Source: Methylobacillus glycogenes JCM 2850 (GTDB taxonomy: Bacteria > Pseudomonadota > Gammaproteobacteria > Burkholderiales > Methylophilaceae). Taken from it: DNA of 64,000 bases. Made by a program: the position numbers and the translations under genes. Each line of letters starts with the position of its first letter. Position 1 is the first letter of the stretch. Of this stretch, positions 49,712 through 59,439 are shown piece by piece. A model generated the notes under the pieces. The model saw nothing but the letters and a program-made list of their open reading frames with translations. It searched no databases and had not been told where the DNA came from. The stretch spans positions 62,001 through 126,000 of the forward strand of contig NZ_BAMT01000001.1 of NCBI RefSeq assembly GCF_000617925.1. The letters run 5' to 3'.

Positions 49712-51929
49712 ATGAAAATGAAAAGACCCATCATGGGGTTGGCAGTGCTGATTTTGACCATGCCTGCCTTGGCGGCAGAGCTGGCTAGCCAGCAGGCAGC
49801 AAACGCTGACAGTGAGCAGGTGCTGGTGGAAAAGGTCAAAGTGGGCGCCATATTACCAGATCGCCTTGAAGCCGTGCCTGGCTCATTCGATGTCGTCGAT
49901 GAGAAAGAGCTTAAAGCTCGTCAGCCATTTAGTATCCGTGAAGCATTGAGCCAAGTGCCCGGTGTCAATATCGTTGGTGAAGATGCGTTTGTACTGGCTC
50001 CTAATATCGGTATTCGTGGCTTGAATCCTCGCCGTACTTCCCGCACCTTGCTGCTGGAAGATGGTATGCCTTTGTTCCTGGCACCCTATGGTGATCCGTC
50101 CGCGCATTACTCCACCCCTTTGGATCGCGTCAGCCGCATTGAGGTTGTTAAAGGTTCAGGTCAGACACTATATGGCCCGCAGACTGTAGGCGGCATGATC
50201 AACTTTGTCACCAAGCCAGTGCCCAAGGAATTCCAGGCCAGTGTCATGGCGATCATAGGCAATAACAACTTCAGTGGTGGTCACGTCAACATCGGTACTG
50301 GTGGTGATTGGGGCGGCATCATGTTGGATGCGGTTAATCGTAAGGGTGACGGTATACGCAGGAATCACGATTTTGAAATCAATGAATTGACCCTCAAAGG
50401 TCAACTCAAATCTGGACGATCGCAATACATTGATCGCTAAGGTGGGTTGGTATGAAGAGAACTCCAGTGTTTCAGAGACAGGCCTTGGTGCTGTTGAGTA
50501 TGCTGAAGACAAATATCAAGCACCTACTGGTAAGCAGGATTATTTCAATCACGAGCGTAAGTCTCTGCAGTTACAGCACATCTTCCAAGTGAATGAGCGC
50601 GCCAAGCTGAGCACCCAGTTCTATTATGCAAAGTCTGATCGAGCCTCTTTCCGCCAGATCAATGAGCCAGGTAGTCTCAATGGTCGTTCAGAAATGGATC
50701 GCTGTAGTGGAGTAGTTGCCACTGAAGCAAATTCTGCAAACTGTGGGGGCCGTTGGAGGCCGCGCGATTTTGAGTATTGGGGCATAGAGCCACGTCTGGA
50801 TATCAGCCATAAGCTATTCGGCATTGATAGTGATGCCGTCATTGGCTTCCGTTACCATCGTGAAGACATTAACCGCAATCAATTCCGCGGCGGAGACCCA
50901 CGCTTCCAGGATTTGCGCTACGCGCAAAGTTTCAATGGTGTGAACGGTAGCACTGGCCACCGCGAGCAAATCGATATCAATGTGGAAGCTAAGTCCTACT
51001 ATGCGCAAAACACTTTCTATGTGGGCAACTGGTCTCTGACTCCTGGTGTGCGCGTGGAAGATATTCGTATTTCCACAGACGTTAAACGCGCTGAAGGGCA
51101 GCCGCAGAACAATGCGGAGTCTGATGTTACCAATAACCAATCCAAGGTCTTGCCTGGTTTTGGTGTGGCCTGGAATGGTATAGCGAATACCACGGTCTTT
51201 GGTGGTGTGCACAAGGGTTTTGCACCGCCACGTCCTGATCGCGATATCGTTGCCAGCGCCGCTAATACAGCGGTAGTTTCCAAGACCAAGGCTGAAGAAA
51301 GTACCAACTGGGAATTAGGGTTGCGTTCTGCCTTCTTCAAGGGTTTCAAGTACGAAGCCACGCTATTCCACACTCAGTTTGATGAGATTGTTGTCAGCAA
51401 TGGTTTTGGCCGTTTCGTCAATGGTGGCAAATCCGAGCATAGTGGCCTGGAATTAGCAGGGCGTTTGGATTTTGGGACGATTTACAACAGCTCGCATAAT
51501 TTCTATGTCGCTGGTTCCTACACCAATGTATTTACTGCCAAGTTCAAGAAAACCAGTGCGGCAGAAAATATTGAGAGTGGTGATCGTTTGGCTTACACCC
51601 CTAAGCATATTGCCTCGCTCAACTTTGGCTATGAACACCCAGTAGGCTTTAACGCCCGTATAGGTGTGGATTACATTAGCGAGCAGTATGAAGACGTTAA
51701 CTTCCGTGAAGGCCGAGATGACTTTGATCCTCTCAGCGGTATGACAGGCAAAATTCCTTCATACACTTTACTCAACGCTTCTGTTAGCTATAAGCCAGTC
51801 GGCAGCAAGGCAACCTTCTTTGTCAGTGGTAATAACTTGGCTGACAAGGAATATCTGGCCAGTCGTGTAGATGGCATGGTGGCAGGTCGTCAACGCCAAG
51901 TGTTTGGTGGTGTGCGTTACGACTTCTAA
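49712..51929 (+). CDS. TonB-dependent outer-membrane receptor without signalling domain (frameshift near 50414)
   Basis: About 738 residues. Signal peptide (ending PALA-AEL), plug (IREALSQVPGVNIVGEDAF, then IGIRGLNPRRTSRTLLLEDGM) and a barrel ending GGVRYDF. There is no STN domain, so this is transport only. Sequence style recalls the FecA/CirA-like iron-complex receptors; substrate not determined. The frame breaks near 50414 (TCTGGACGATCGC). Unlike most other breaks here, this needs removal of one base or addition of two, so it may be an independent event. RBS GAGAGGGA precedes ATG 49712. The divergent region with the histidine kinase carries the palindromes described at 49541. Confidence 0.88.
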
Positions 51930-51947
51930 GCATTCATGCTTCCTTCC

Positions 51948-51995
51948 CCCGGCTTAGGCCGGGAAATGACACGCCCCTCACGGGGCGTTTTTTTT
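51948..51995 (+). terminator. Terminator(s) after the TonB receptor
   Basis: Two hairpins: CCCGGC-TTAG-GCCGGG (51948-51963) and ACGCCCC (51971-51977) with GGGGCGT (51982-51988), the latter followed by a T-run to 51995. The second has the classic form. Confidence 0.85.
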
Positions 51996-52064
51996 GCCCG
52001 CCGTCTATAATGCTTGGGTTTGTCATACAGTGATGCCGCTTGAGCGGCAGGATAGGTGGAAGAT

Positions 52065-54653
52065 TTGAGCAAGGAAACTCAGCCTTTGGATCAAGCGCGG
52101 CGCCAGAGGTGCTGGAACAGCACACGCCCATGATGCGGCAATACCTGGGCATCAAGGCGCAATATCCTGACATGCTGGTGTTTTATCGCATGGGCGATTT
52201 TTACGAGTTGTTCCATGACGATGCCGAGAAAGCAGCACGGCTATTGGGCATTACGCTGACCAAGCGTGGCAGCTCGAATGGTGAGCCTATCCGTATGGCG
52301 GGCGTGCCTTATCATGCGGCAGAGCAATATTTGGCCAAGCTGGCCAAATTGGGCGAGGCCGTTGCTATCTGCGAGCAGGTGGGTGACCCGGCCAAGAGCA
52401 AGGGCCCGGTGGAGCGTCAGGTGACGCGTATTCTCACGCCTGGCACCTTGACCGATGCTGCCTTGCTGGATGACACCCGCGATAATCTTTTGCTTGCCGT
52501 GGCCCAGGGTGAAGGTGTGCTGGGTCTGGCACGCATCAACCTGGCCTCTGGCCGCTTTGTGCTCAATGAAATTGCACCTGGCTTGCTGGCGCAGGAGCTG
52601 GAGCGTATCAGCCCGGCAGAAGTGCTTTATGCCGATGATTTCTCGCACCCCGCACTCGCCAATGTCAAATGCTCAAAAAAGCGTTTGGCTCCCTGGCAGT
52701 TTGATCTGGATTCCGCCACCCAGGTACTGACCAAGCAATTCAATACTTATGACCTGGGTGGTTTTGGTTGTGCTGATCTGCATGCGGCGATTATGGCCGC
52801 AGGTGCGCTGCTGGATTACGTCAAGCACACCCAGCGTACCAATCTGCCGCATATACAAAGCCTGAGTGTAGAGCAGGGTAGCCAATATATTCAGCTCGAT
52901 GCAGCTACCAGGCGCAATCTGGAGATAGACCAGACCTTGCGTGGTGAGCCTAGCCCTACGCTGTATGCCTTGCTGAACACAACCTATACCGCCATGGGCG
53001 CACGCTTGCTCAGGCAGTGGCTGCATCATCCGCTGCAATGCCAGGCCACGGTGCAGGCCAGATTGGCGGCGGTAGAGGCCATGCGCAGGCAATATAGCCA
53101 GTTGCGGCCAGTGCTGCGCAATATTGGCGATGTGGAGCGTATCAGCGCGCGTATTGCCCTGAAATCAGCCCGGCCCAGGGATTTATCTGGCCTTAGGGAT
53201 AGTTTGCAGCAGCTACCGCAATTACAGCAGCTGATGGTCACGGCTGATATTCATCTGCTGCAAACCTTGCAACAACAATTGGCTGTGCCTGAAGCTGGCC
53301 TGGCCTTGTTGCAATCGGCGGTCAAGTCCGAGCCTCTGCCTTGCTGCGTGAGGGTGGTGTGATTGCCGATGGCTATGATGCTGAGCTGGATGAATTGCGC
53401 GGCATACAGGCGAATTGCGGCGAGTTTCTCTTGAAGTTTGAAGCCGAAGAGCGCGTGCGTAGCGGCATTAATAATCTCAAGGTTGAGTACAACAGCGTGC
53501 ACGGTTTCTATATTGAAATCAGCCGCGCGCAATCTGAAAACGTGCCAGCGGAATACCGCCGCCGCCAGACCCTGAAAAATGTAGAGCGCTTTATCACGCC
53601 TGAACTCAAGAGCTTTGAGGATAAAGTGCTGTCGGCCAATGACAGGGCATTGGCGCGTGAAAAACTGCTGTTTGATGGCCTGCTGGATCAGTTGCAGACA
53701 GTGTTGCAGCAATTGCAAATCAATGCCGAGGCCGTGGCGCAGTTGGATGTGTTGGCCACGTTTGCCGAGCGCGCCGATGTGCTCAATTATGTGCAGCCGC
53801 AATTTAGCAGCGAGCCCGGCCTGAGCATAGAAGCAGGGCGGCACCCGGTGGTGGAGCAGATTGCCCAGCCTTTATTGCCAACAATGTCAGCCTCTCGCCT
53901 TACAGGCAGCTGCTGTTGATTACCGGGCCGAATATGGGCGGTAAATCGACCTATATGCGCCAGACGGCCCTGATTGTGCTGCTGGCGCATTGTGGCTGCT
54001 TTGTGCCTGCTACCAGCGCGCGCCTGGGGCCTATAGACCGGATTTTCACGCGTATAGGCGCGTCTGATGACCTTGCAGGTGGCCGTTCTACCTTTATGGT
54101 GGAAATGACCGAAACCGCCAACATTCTGCACAACGCCACTGAGCATAGCCTGGTGTTGCTGGATGAAATTGGCCGCGGCACTTCAACCTTTGATGGCCTA
54201 TCGCTGGCCTGGGCGGTTGCGCGGCAATTGCTGGAAAGAAACCGCAGCTACACCTTGTTTGCCACGCATTATTTTGAGCTGACGCGTATAAGCGAGGATT
54301 TCAAGCAAGCGGCCAATGTGCACCTGGATGCAGTGGAACATGGCCATGGCATTGTGTTCCTGCACAATGTAGAAGAAGGCCCGGCGAGCCAGAGCTATGG
54401 CTTGCAGGTAGCGCAACTGGCAGGCATACCGCGCGCGGTAGTCAATGCCGCCAAACGCAAGCTGGTGCAGCTTGAGCAGAACCAGCTTTTGCAACAGGCA
54501 CCCGCCTGGCAGGGCGATATGTTTGTGGCGGCAGAATCACAGCCAGAACCCGTGGTGCATCCTGTGGTGGCCGAACTGGATAGCATAGACCCCGATGAGC
54601 TGACGCCCAAGCAGGCACTGGAAGTTTTATACAAATTGAAAAAATTAAGCTGA
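52065..54653 (+). CDS. mutS: DNA mismatch repair protein MutS (three one-base frameshifts)
   Basis: MutS finds mismatches and starts repair with MutL. The mismatch-binding domain has [21 protein letters not shown]-like [13 protein letters not shown] (Phe-x-Glu type wedge), and the ATPase has Walker [14 protein letters not shown] and [15 protein letters not shown] favour TTG 52065 as start: GGTGGAAG lies just upstream and it encodes [10 protein letters not shown]. One base must be added at about 52095 to join it to the conserved HTPMMRQYL. Further breaks at about 53332 and 53870 also fit a lost C. The restored 863 residues compare with 853 in E. coli. The last part ([14 protein letters not shown]) is the usual C-terminal segment. 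Confidence 0.93.
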
Positions 54654-54672
54654 ATTTAGCTTGATTATGGAA

Positions 54673-54708
54673 ATAGTTCTGAAACAACCGACATAGTTCT
54701 GAAACAAC
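54673..54708. repeat. Direct repeat ATAGTTCTGAAACAAC x2
   Basis: The 16-base unit occurs at 54673-54688 and 54693-54708, a 20-bp period. It lies 74 bp before the small membrane protein ATG. It could be a regulator-binding pair. Confidence 0.6.
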
Positions 54709-54781
54709 TACCCGCGATAATACGAAGCGTCAGCCTTATCCAGGTTGGCGTTTCAATAACTTAATCTCCCAAAAGGAAATC

Positions 54782-55030
54782 ATGATCGTCGAGTATTTCA
54801 TCAAGATAGTAATCCCTGTGGTATTTGCCTCTTTTGTCGCCATGATCGGCTGGTTTGCCGATGAAAAGCTCGGAGCAATGATCGCTGGTGGTTCTGCCTT
54901 GGCTGTCTCCATAGGCTGGACTAGCTATAGCTGGTCTCTGTCCGAACGTCAGTCGCGCGTTAACGAGCGTCTGGCCAAGCGTAAGCAGGCAAGGGCCAAG
55001 AAGGCCGCGCGTAGGGTGTCCTGCGCTTAA
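54782..55030 (+). CDS. Small membrane protein of unknown function
   Basis: 82 residues. A good RBS (AAAGGAAAT) precedes the ATG. Two hydrophobic segments (about 5-22 and 31-48) are followed by a strongly basic tail (RLAKRKQARAKKAARR), which predicts cytoplasmic contact with nucleic acid or membrane lipid. I do not recognise the family. It has its own terminator, shared with slyD, and a direct-repeat pair upstream, which supports it as a real gene. Confidence 0.65.
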   Translation: MIVEYFIKIVIPVVFASFVAMIGWFADEKLGAMIAGGSALAVSIGWTSYSWSLSERQSRVNERLAKRKQARAKKAARRVSCA

Positions 55031-55088
55031 AAGTAATCCCTGAAAGCAAGTTGTAGTGGTGTCTTCCCCCCATGCCACGAAGGAATAT

Positions 55089-55116
55089 AAAAAGGCAGCC
55101 ATGTGGCTGCCTTTTT
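55089..55116. terminator. Bidirectional terminator
   Basis: AAAAAGGCAGCC (55089-55100), loop ATGT, GGCTGCCTTTTT (55105-55116). Serves both the small membrane protein gene and slyD. Confidence 0.88.
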
Positions 55117-55179
55117 GTTGTCTGGCACTTTGTTGTCTGGCATTAATGCCAGACTCAGCATCAAGTGCTGGTAAGCAAC

Positions 55180-55659
55180 TTAGTGGTGGTGACCACCTGC
55201 ACCATGCACATGACCATGTTCAACTTCTTCCTGGCCTGCACTACGTACTGCAGTCACGGAAGCCTTGAACAGTACACGTTCACCCGCCCATGGATGATTG
55301 CCATCCACCACAACCTTGCCATCTTCGATATTGGTGATGGTGTAGAGCACTACATCGCCGGATTCGTCTTCACCCTCGAATTGCATGCCTACCTTGAGGT
55401 CTTTGCTGGGGAAAGCGGTCGCTGGTTCAATCTGAACCAGCTCTTCGTCATAGTCACCAAAAGCATCTGCAGGCTCCAGGGTGATTTCGACAGTGTCGCC
55501 CACGGCCTTGCCATGCAATTCTTCCTCAACGCGCGGGAAAATGTTGTCATAACCGCCGTGCAGATAGCTCACAGGGTCCTTGCTGGATTCAAGGATATTT
55601 CCATCGCTGTCGCGCAGCTCGTAGGTGATGGTAACAACGGTATTCATGGCAATCTGCAT
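55180..55659 (-). CDS. slyD: FKBP-type peptidyl-prolyl isomerase SlyD
   Basis: 159 residues. FKBP catalytic part (YELRDSDGNILESSKDPVSYLHG with GDTVEITLEPADAFGDYDEE in the IF domain) and a His-rich tail (EHGHVHGAGGHHH) that binds nickel or other metals. SlyD assists folding and nickel delivery to hydrogenases. The tail is shorter than in E. coli SlyD (196 residues). ATG 55659 or 55647 are possible starts. Confidence 0.93.
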   Translation of the reverse strand: MQIAMNTVVTITYELRDSDGNILESSKDPVSYLHGGYDNIFPRVEEELHGKAVGDTVEITLEPADAFGDYDEELVQIEPATAFPSKDLKVGMQFEGEDESGDVVLYTITNIEDGKVVVDGNHPWAGERVLFKASVTAVRSAGQEEVEHGHVHGAGGHHH

Positions 55660-55928
55660 GAAAGCATCCTTCTTAAAAGTGATTTGATGAAAATGTAGTA
55701 CGTCTGCAGCATGGCTTTAAGCCCTGACTCCATATTGCGCCAAGCGTAACACTCCAGCGAGGTCGATGACAAATGTGGAGCGGACTATACCCATGTTTGT
55801 GTGCATTGAGTTGATTGAAGTCGCGTGCATGTGTATCAGACTGCAATATTGCCTGCTTTGCAGTAGTAGCTTGCTGAAGATTCTAACCTAATTTTTAACT
55901 AGCGTAAGCAATGCGCTATGATGCCGGG

Positions 55929-57083
55929 ATGAAAAATGATTCCCTGGCAAACGCGCCTATTGCCCTGCTTGGCGGCTTGAGTGTTGAGCAATTTCTCAAT
56001 GAATATTGGCAGAAAAAACCTTTGCTGGTCAGGCAGGCTATCCCCGGATTTAAGGGCTTATTGAGCCCGGATGAACTCGCAGGCTTGGCCTGTGAAGACG
56101 ATGTGCAATCCCGCCTGGTATCCATCAAGAAAAACCGCTGGCAGGTCGAATCCGGCCCCTTTGATGAAGCGCGTTTTAACCGCTTGCCGGAACAAGACTG
56201 GACCTTGCTGGTGCAGGGCGTCAATCATCATTTGCCGGAAGCAGCAGAGCTGTTGCAACAGTTTGCCTTTATTCCTTATGCGCGGCTGGACGACTTGATG
56301 GTGAGCTTTGCGCCAGATGCAGGTGGCGTGGGGCCGCACTTTGATTCTTACGATGTCTTTTTGCTGCAGGGCGAAGGCCAGCGCCGCTGGCGCATCAGTG
56401 AGCAGGATGATTTGAGCTTGGTGCCGGATGCACCGCTACGCATTTTGCAGAATTTTGTCACTGAGCAGGAGTGGGTGCTGGAACCAGGAGACATGCTGTA
56501 TTTGCCCCCGCATGTTGCGCATTGGGGCATAGCCGTTGGCAATGCCATGACCTACTCGATAGGTTTCAGAGCGCCTTCTGCCCAGGAGCTGGCAAGCGAG
56601 TTTCTTAACTTCCTGCAAGACCGATTAAAGCTCACAGGCATGTATGCAGACCCTGGTTTGCAGCAGCAGGTGCATCCGGCTGAAATTGGCAAAGAGATGC
56701 TGGAACAAGTGGCTGGCATGCTTAATCGCATACGCTGGCAAAGCGAGGATGTGACCGCGTTTCTCGGGCACTATCTCTCTGAACCCAAGCCGCATATTGT
56801 GTTTGATGCCGCAGATGACCTGGATGAAACCGAATTCCAAGAGCTATTGACCGAGCAAGGCCTGGCGCTGGACGCCAAGACCCAGATGCTGTTCCATGGC
56901 CATACTTTCTTTATCAATGGTGAGCAGTTTGATGTGCCTGCGGCACAACTGGCCTTCTGGACCCAGTTCGCCAACCAGCGCCAGGTGGGGCCTGAATGGT
57001 TTGATGATGGGCAACTGCAGGATGAGGCCTTGTTGCAGCGCTTGCATGATTGGTATCAGGCTGGTTACGTCTGGATTGATTAA
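55929..57083 (+). CDS. Ribosomal protein L16 arginine hydroxylase-like cupin (RoxA/YcfD family)
   Basis: 384 residues from ATG 55929; an in-frame ATG 18 bases upstream is possible. A JmjC-like cupin has Fe(II) ligands H137 and D139 in GPHFDSYDVFLLQGEGQRRWRI and probably H198 (LPPHVAHWG). This matches RoxA, which hydroxylates an arginine of ribosomal protein L16 using 2-oxoglutarate and O2. The C-terminal helical and winged-helix part follows. Isolated in its locus. Confidence 0.88.
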   Translation: MKNDSLANAPIALLGGLSVEQFLNEYWQKKPLLVRQAIPGFKGLLSPDELAGLACEDDVQSRLVSIKKNRWQVESGPFDEARFNRLPEQDWTLLVQGVNHHLPEAAELLQQFAFIPYARLDDLMVSFAPDAGGVGPHFDSYDVFLLQGEGQRRWRISEQDDLSLVPDAPLRILQNFVTEQEWVLEPGDMLYLPPHVAHWGIAVGNAMTYSIGFRAPSAQELASEFLNFLQDRLKLTGMYADPGLQQQVHPAEIGKEMLEQVAGMLNRIRWQSEDVTAFLGHYLSEPKPHIVFDAADDLDETEFQELLTEQGLALDAKTQMLFHGHTFFINGEQFDVPAAQLAFWTQFANQRQVGPEWFDDGQLQDEALLQRLHDWYQAGYVWID

Positions 57084-57244
57084 GCTGCACGACGCGGGCA
57101 ATTCAACAGCATAATAAAAGGAATTTTCGGCGCAGTTTGTGATCAAGCCAATATGACAAAAACAATGTGATAAAAATCACACCATCCTATGGCCTGGGCA
57201 TTAAGGGATAGAGGCTGTATTTCTAAGATAAGGGGCATACTCTG

Positions 57245-58057
57245 ATGATGCGTATCCTGTGTTTGTGCATATGCCTGCTAGTAATCCCAGTGCAGGCGGC
57301 AGGGCTGGATTTCAAGATGATTACCCTGCAACATCGGTTTCCGCAGGACATTCTGCCAGCGGTGCAACAACTGGCTGGCCCCGAGGGCACGGTGACGGCC
57401 ATAGATCAGCATTTGGTGGTCAGGGCCACGCCTGAGCGTATGGCTGCGATTGATGAGCTGGTGGAGCGGCTGGACACCGCCAGGCGCAATTTGCGCATTA
57501 CGGTGAGCCACGATAGCCAGAGCAGTCATGATCAGCGTGAAATTGGCGTCAGTGGTCGCATTCAGCGTGGCGAATTTGGCGTTGAGGTGCCGCGTAACGG
57601 CGAGCAGGGCAGGGATGGCATCAACCTGGATCTGAATCGTCAGCAAAACACCATGGTGCGCAGCGGTGAGCAATTCTTGACCGTGCTGGATGGTGAGCGC
57701 GCATTCATACGCGTAGGCCAGTCTGTGCCGTTCACCCAGCAGTGGGTGTTGTTGACCTCACGCTATATCAACATACAACAAACAACACAGTTTCATGACA
57801 TCACCACAGGTTTTGCAGTCAGGCCGCGCTATATAGGCAGCCAGGTGGAGCTTGAGGTAACGCCGCGTATCGCCCAATTGAACCAGCAGGGCTATATTGA
57901 TTTCGAGGAATTGACCACCACAGTGCGCGTTGCACCAGGCGAATGGATGGATATTGGCGGCATGATGCAGGGGCGAGATCAGGTCAGCCGGGAAATACTT
58001 TCGCAGGCGCAATCCATGGATGGAAAAAATAACCGATTAAGGATTAAGGTGGATTGA
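57245..58057 (+). CDS. Stand-alone secretin-domain periplasmic protein
   Basis: 270 residues. Signal peptide (ending PVQA), then an N1-like secretin fold (FKMITLQHRFPQDILPAVQQLAGPEGTVTAIDQHLVVRATPERMAAIDELVERL, split by a variable segment) and a C-terminal part (YIGSQVELEVTPRIAQL, then ELTTTVRVAPGEWMDIGG) similar to the secretin core of type II/III systems and pilus channels. It is too short for a full secretin pore and no other secretion gene is nearby. The role is unknown; perhaps a NolW-like or pilotin-associated protein. Confidence 0.7.
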   Translation: MMRILCLCICLLVIPVQAAGLDFKMITLQHRFPQDILPAVQQLAGPEGTVTAIDQHLVVRATPERMAAIDELVERLDTARRNLRITVSHDSQSSHDQREIGVSGRIQRGEFGVEVPRNGEQGRDGINLDLNRQQNTMVRSGEQFLTVLDGERAFIRVGQSVPFTQQWVLLTSRYINIQQTTQFHDITTGFAVRPRYIGSQVELEVTPRIAQLNQQGYIDFEELTTTVRVAPGEWMDIGGMMQGRDQVSREILSQAQSMDGKNNRLRIKVD

Positions 58058-58237
58058 ATTAACTTGGTACGAAATAGAAGCAAAAATCCGGTGAAATTAT
58101 GCAAAATAAGGCTCCGCGGCTAAAAAACAGTGGAATTTTTTGTCGGAGGTGGTAGAATTTTTGGCACTCGGTCGGTGATTGAAGCCTTACCGTAACTGGT
58201 TTATATTTATTATTGTCTACATCTTAAGGGATAAAAA

Positions 58238-58456
58238 ATGACACGTTCTGCTCTGCTTGCCGCTCTGCTCGCACTGGCTCTGACTGCTTGTGGTCAAAAG
58301 GAAGAAGCTCCTGCTGAAGCTCCTGCTGTTGAAGAAGCTGCTCCTGCAGTTGAGGCTCCTGCTGAAGCTCCTGCTGCTGAAGAAGCTGCTCCAGCTCCTG
58401 CTGAAGAAGCTGCTCCAGCTGAAGCACCAGCTGCACCTGCAGAAGAAGCTAAGTAA
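58238..58456 (+). CDS. Small Ala/Pro/Glu-repeat lipoprotein
   Basis: 72 residues. The lipobox (LALTAC) predicts a mature lipoprotein starting at the Cys, followed only by repeats of the kind EAPAEAPA and EEAAPA. The low-complexity, acidic chain would be an extended spacer on the outer membrane. GC-rich repeats may vary in number. RBS is AAGGGA near 58227. A terminator follows. Confidence 0.75.
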   Translation: MTRSALLAALLALALTACGQKEEAPAEAPAVEEAAPAVEAPAEAPAAEEAAPAPAEEAAPAEAPAAPAEEAK

Positions 58457-58495
58457 TTCTACGCTGGCCTAGTGCCAGCTTGAATTATCTAGGAC

Positions 58496-58523
58496 AAAAA
58501 GCCGACATTTATGTCGGCTTTTT
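58496..58523 (+). terminator. Rho-independent terminator after the small lipoprotein
   Basis: GCCGAC (58501-58506) pairs with GTCGGC (58513-58518), with A-run and T-run flanks. Confidence 0.88.
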
Positions 58524-58625
58524 GCTTTGTATTTTCTAAGATAATTGTGGCTATTTCCCCAGATCAGGGATGTGGCATATTTTGGTTTGATTAGTCTTGG
58601 CTTGAATGCTTTTGCATGATTGCTT

Positions 58626-59398
58626 TCAGCTTATTTCGCGCCAATCAAATCCCATGTCTTGCTGGGCGATACTAATCCAGTGATCTTCACAGTTGAGTGT
58701 GCTGCTCAATGCCGCTTTGGCAAGCTCAGGCTGATTATTTTTCTCGCTGAGATGTGCGGCTATCACATGCTGTAGTTTGCTGGTGTCCAGGCGTGCCAAC
58801 AAGCGGCTTGCGCTCTCGTTATCCAGGTGTCCCAGGCGGCCACTCACGCGCTGTTTCAATGAGCGGATGTAAGGCCCATTCCACAGCATATCCAAATCGT
58901 GATTGCATTCCAGAATTAGTGCATTGCACGCCGTTAATACGGTTTCCATATAGGGTGTGGCACAGCTGCATCGGTCAGTACGCCCAGCTTGTGCTGGCCA
59001 TCTTCAAACACAAATTGCACAGGCTCGCGTGCATCATGCGGCACAGGGTAAGGCTGGATATGCACATCACCAATACTGAAAGCCTGGTGGCTATCTATGA
59101 TGTGCAAGGGGAAGTCTATAGGCTTGGGCAGGCGTTTTTCCAGGGCGCTGTAAGTACCATGGGTTAGCCAGACAGGAATGCGGAATTTTCTTGCGAGTTT
59201 GAAGACGCCAGCAACATGGTCATCATGCTCATGGGTGACCAGAATGCCGTCAATCTCTTCGGCCTGCATGCCCAGCCTGGCAATGCGCATCAGCGCATCA
59301 CGCAGGCCAAAGCCGCAATCCAACAGCAAGCGGGTATTAGCCTGCTCTATGAGCAAGCCATTGCCAGCACTGCCGCTGCCTAGTGAAGCAAAGCGCAT
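58626..59398 (-). CDS. Metallo-beta-lactamase-fold hydrolase, YycJ/WalJ-like (frameshift near 58965)
   Basis: 257 residues when restored. MRFASLGSGSAGNGLLIEQ and the zinc motif VTHEHDDHVAG are typical of the YycJ/WalJ-like MBL proteins. The frame breaks at about 58965, where one missing base (CACAGCTGC, expected CACAGCCTGC on the plus strand) separates LGVLTDAG from CATPYMETVLTACNALILECNHD. The C-terminal LSARLGHLDNESA part completes the fold. It may be an exonuclease or a processing hydrolase; substrate unknown. Last gene after bamC and dapA in the same orientation. Confidence 0.88.
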
Positions 59399-59439
59399 GG
59401 TGAGCAGCTTAAGCTAGGCAGCACAGCCGGGTGCTAAGA

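Noticed and set aside
58160-58185. Sigma-54-like TGGCAC before the small lipoprotein
   Set aside because: The -12 part (TTGC) and the spacing do not fit.
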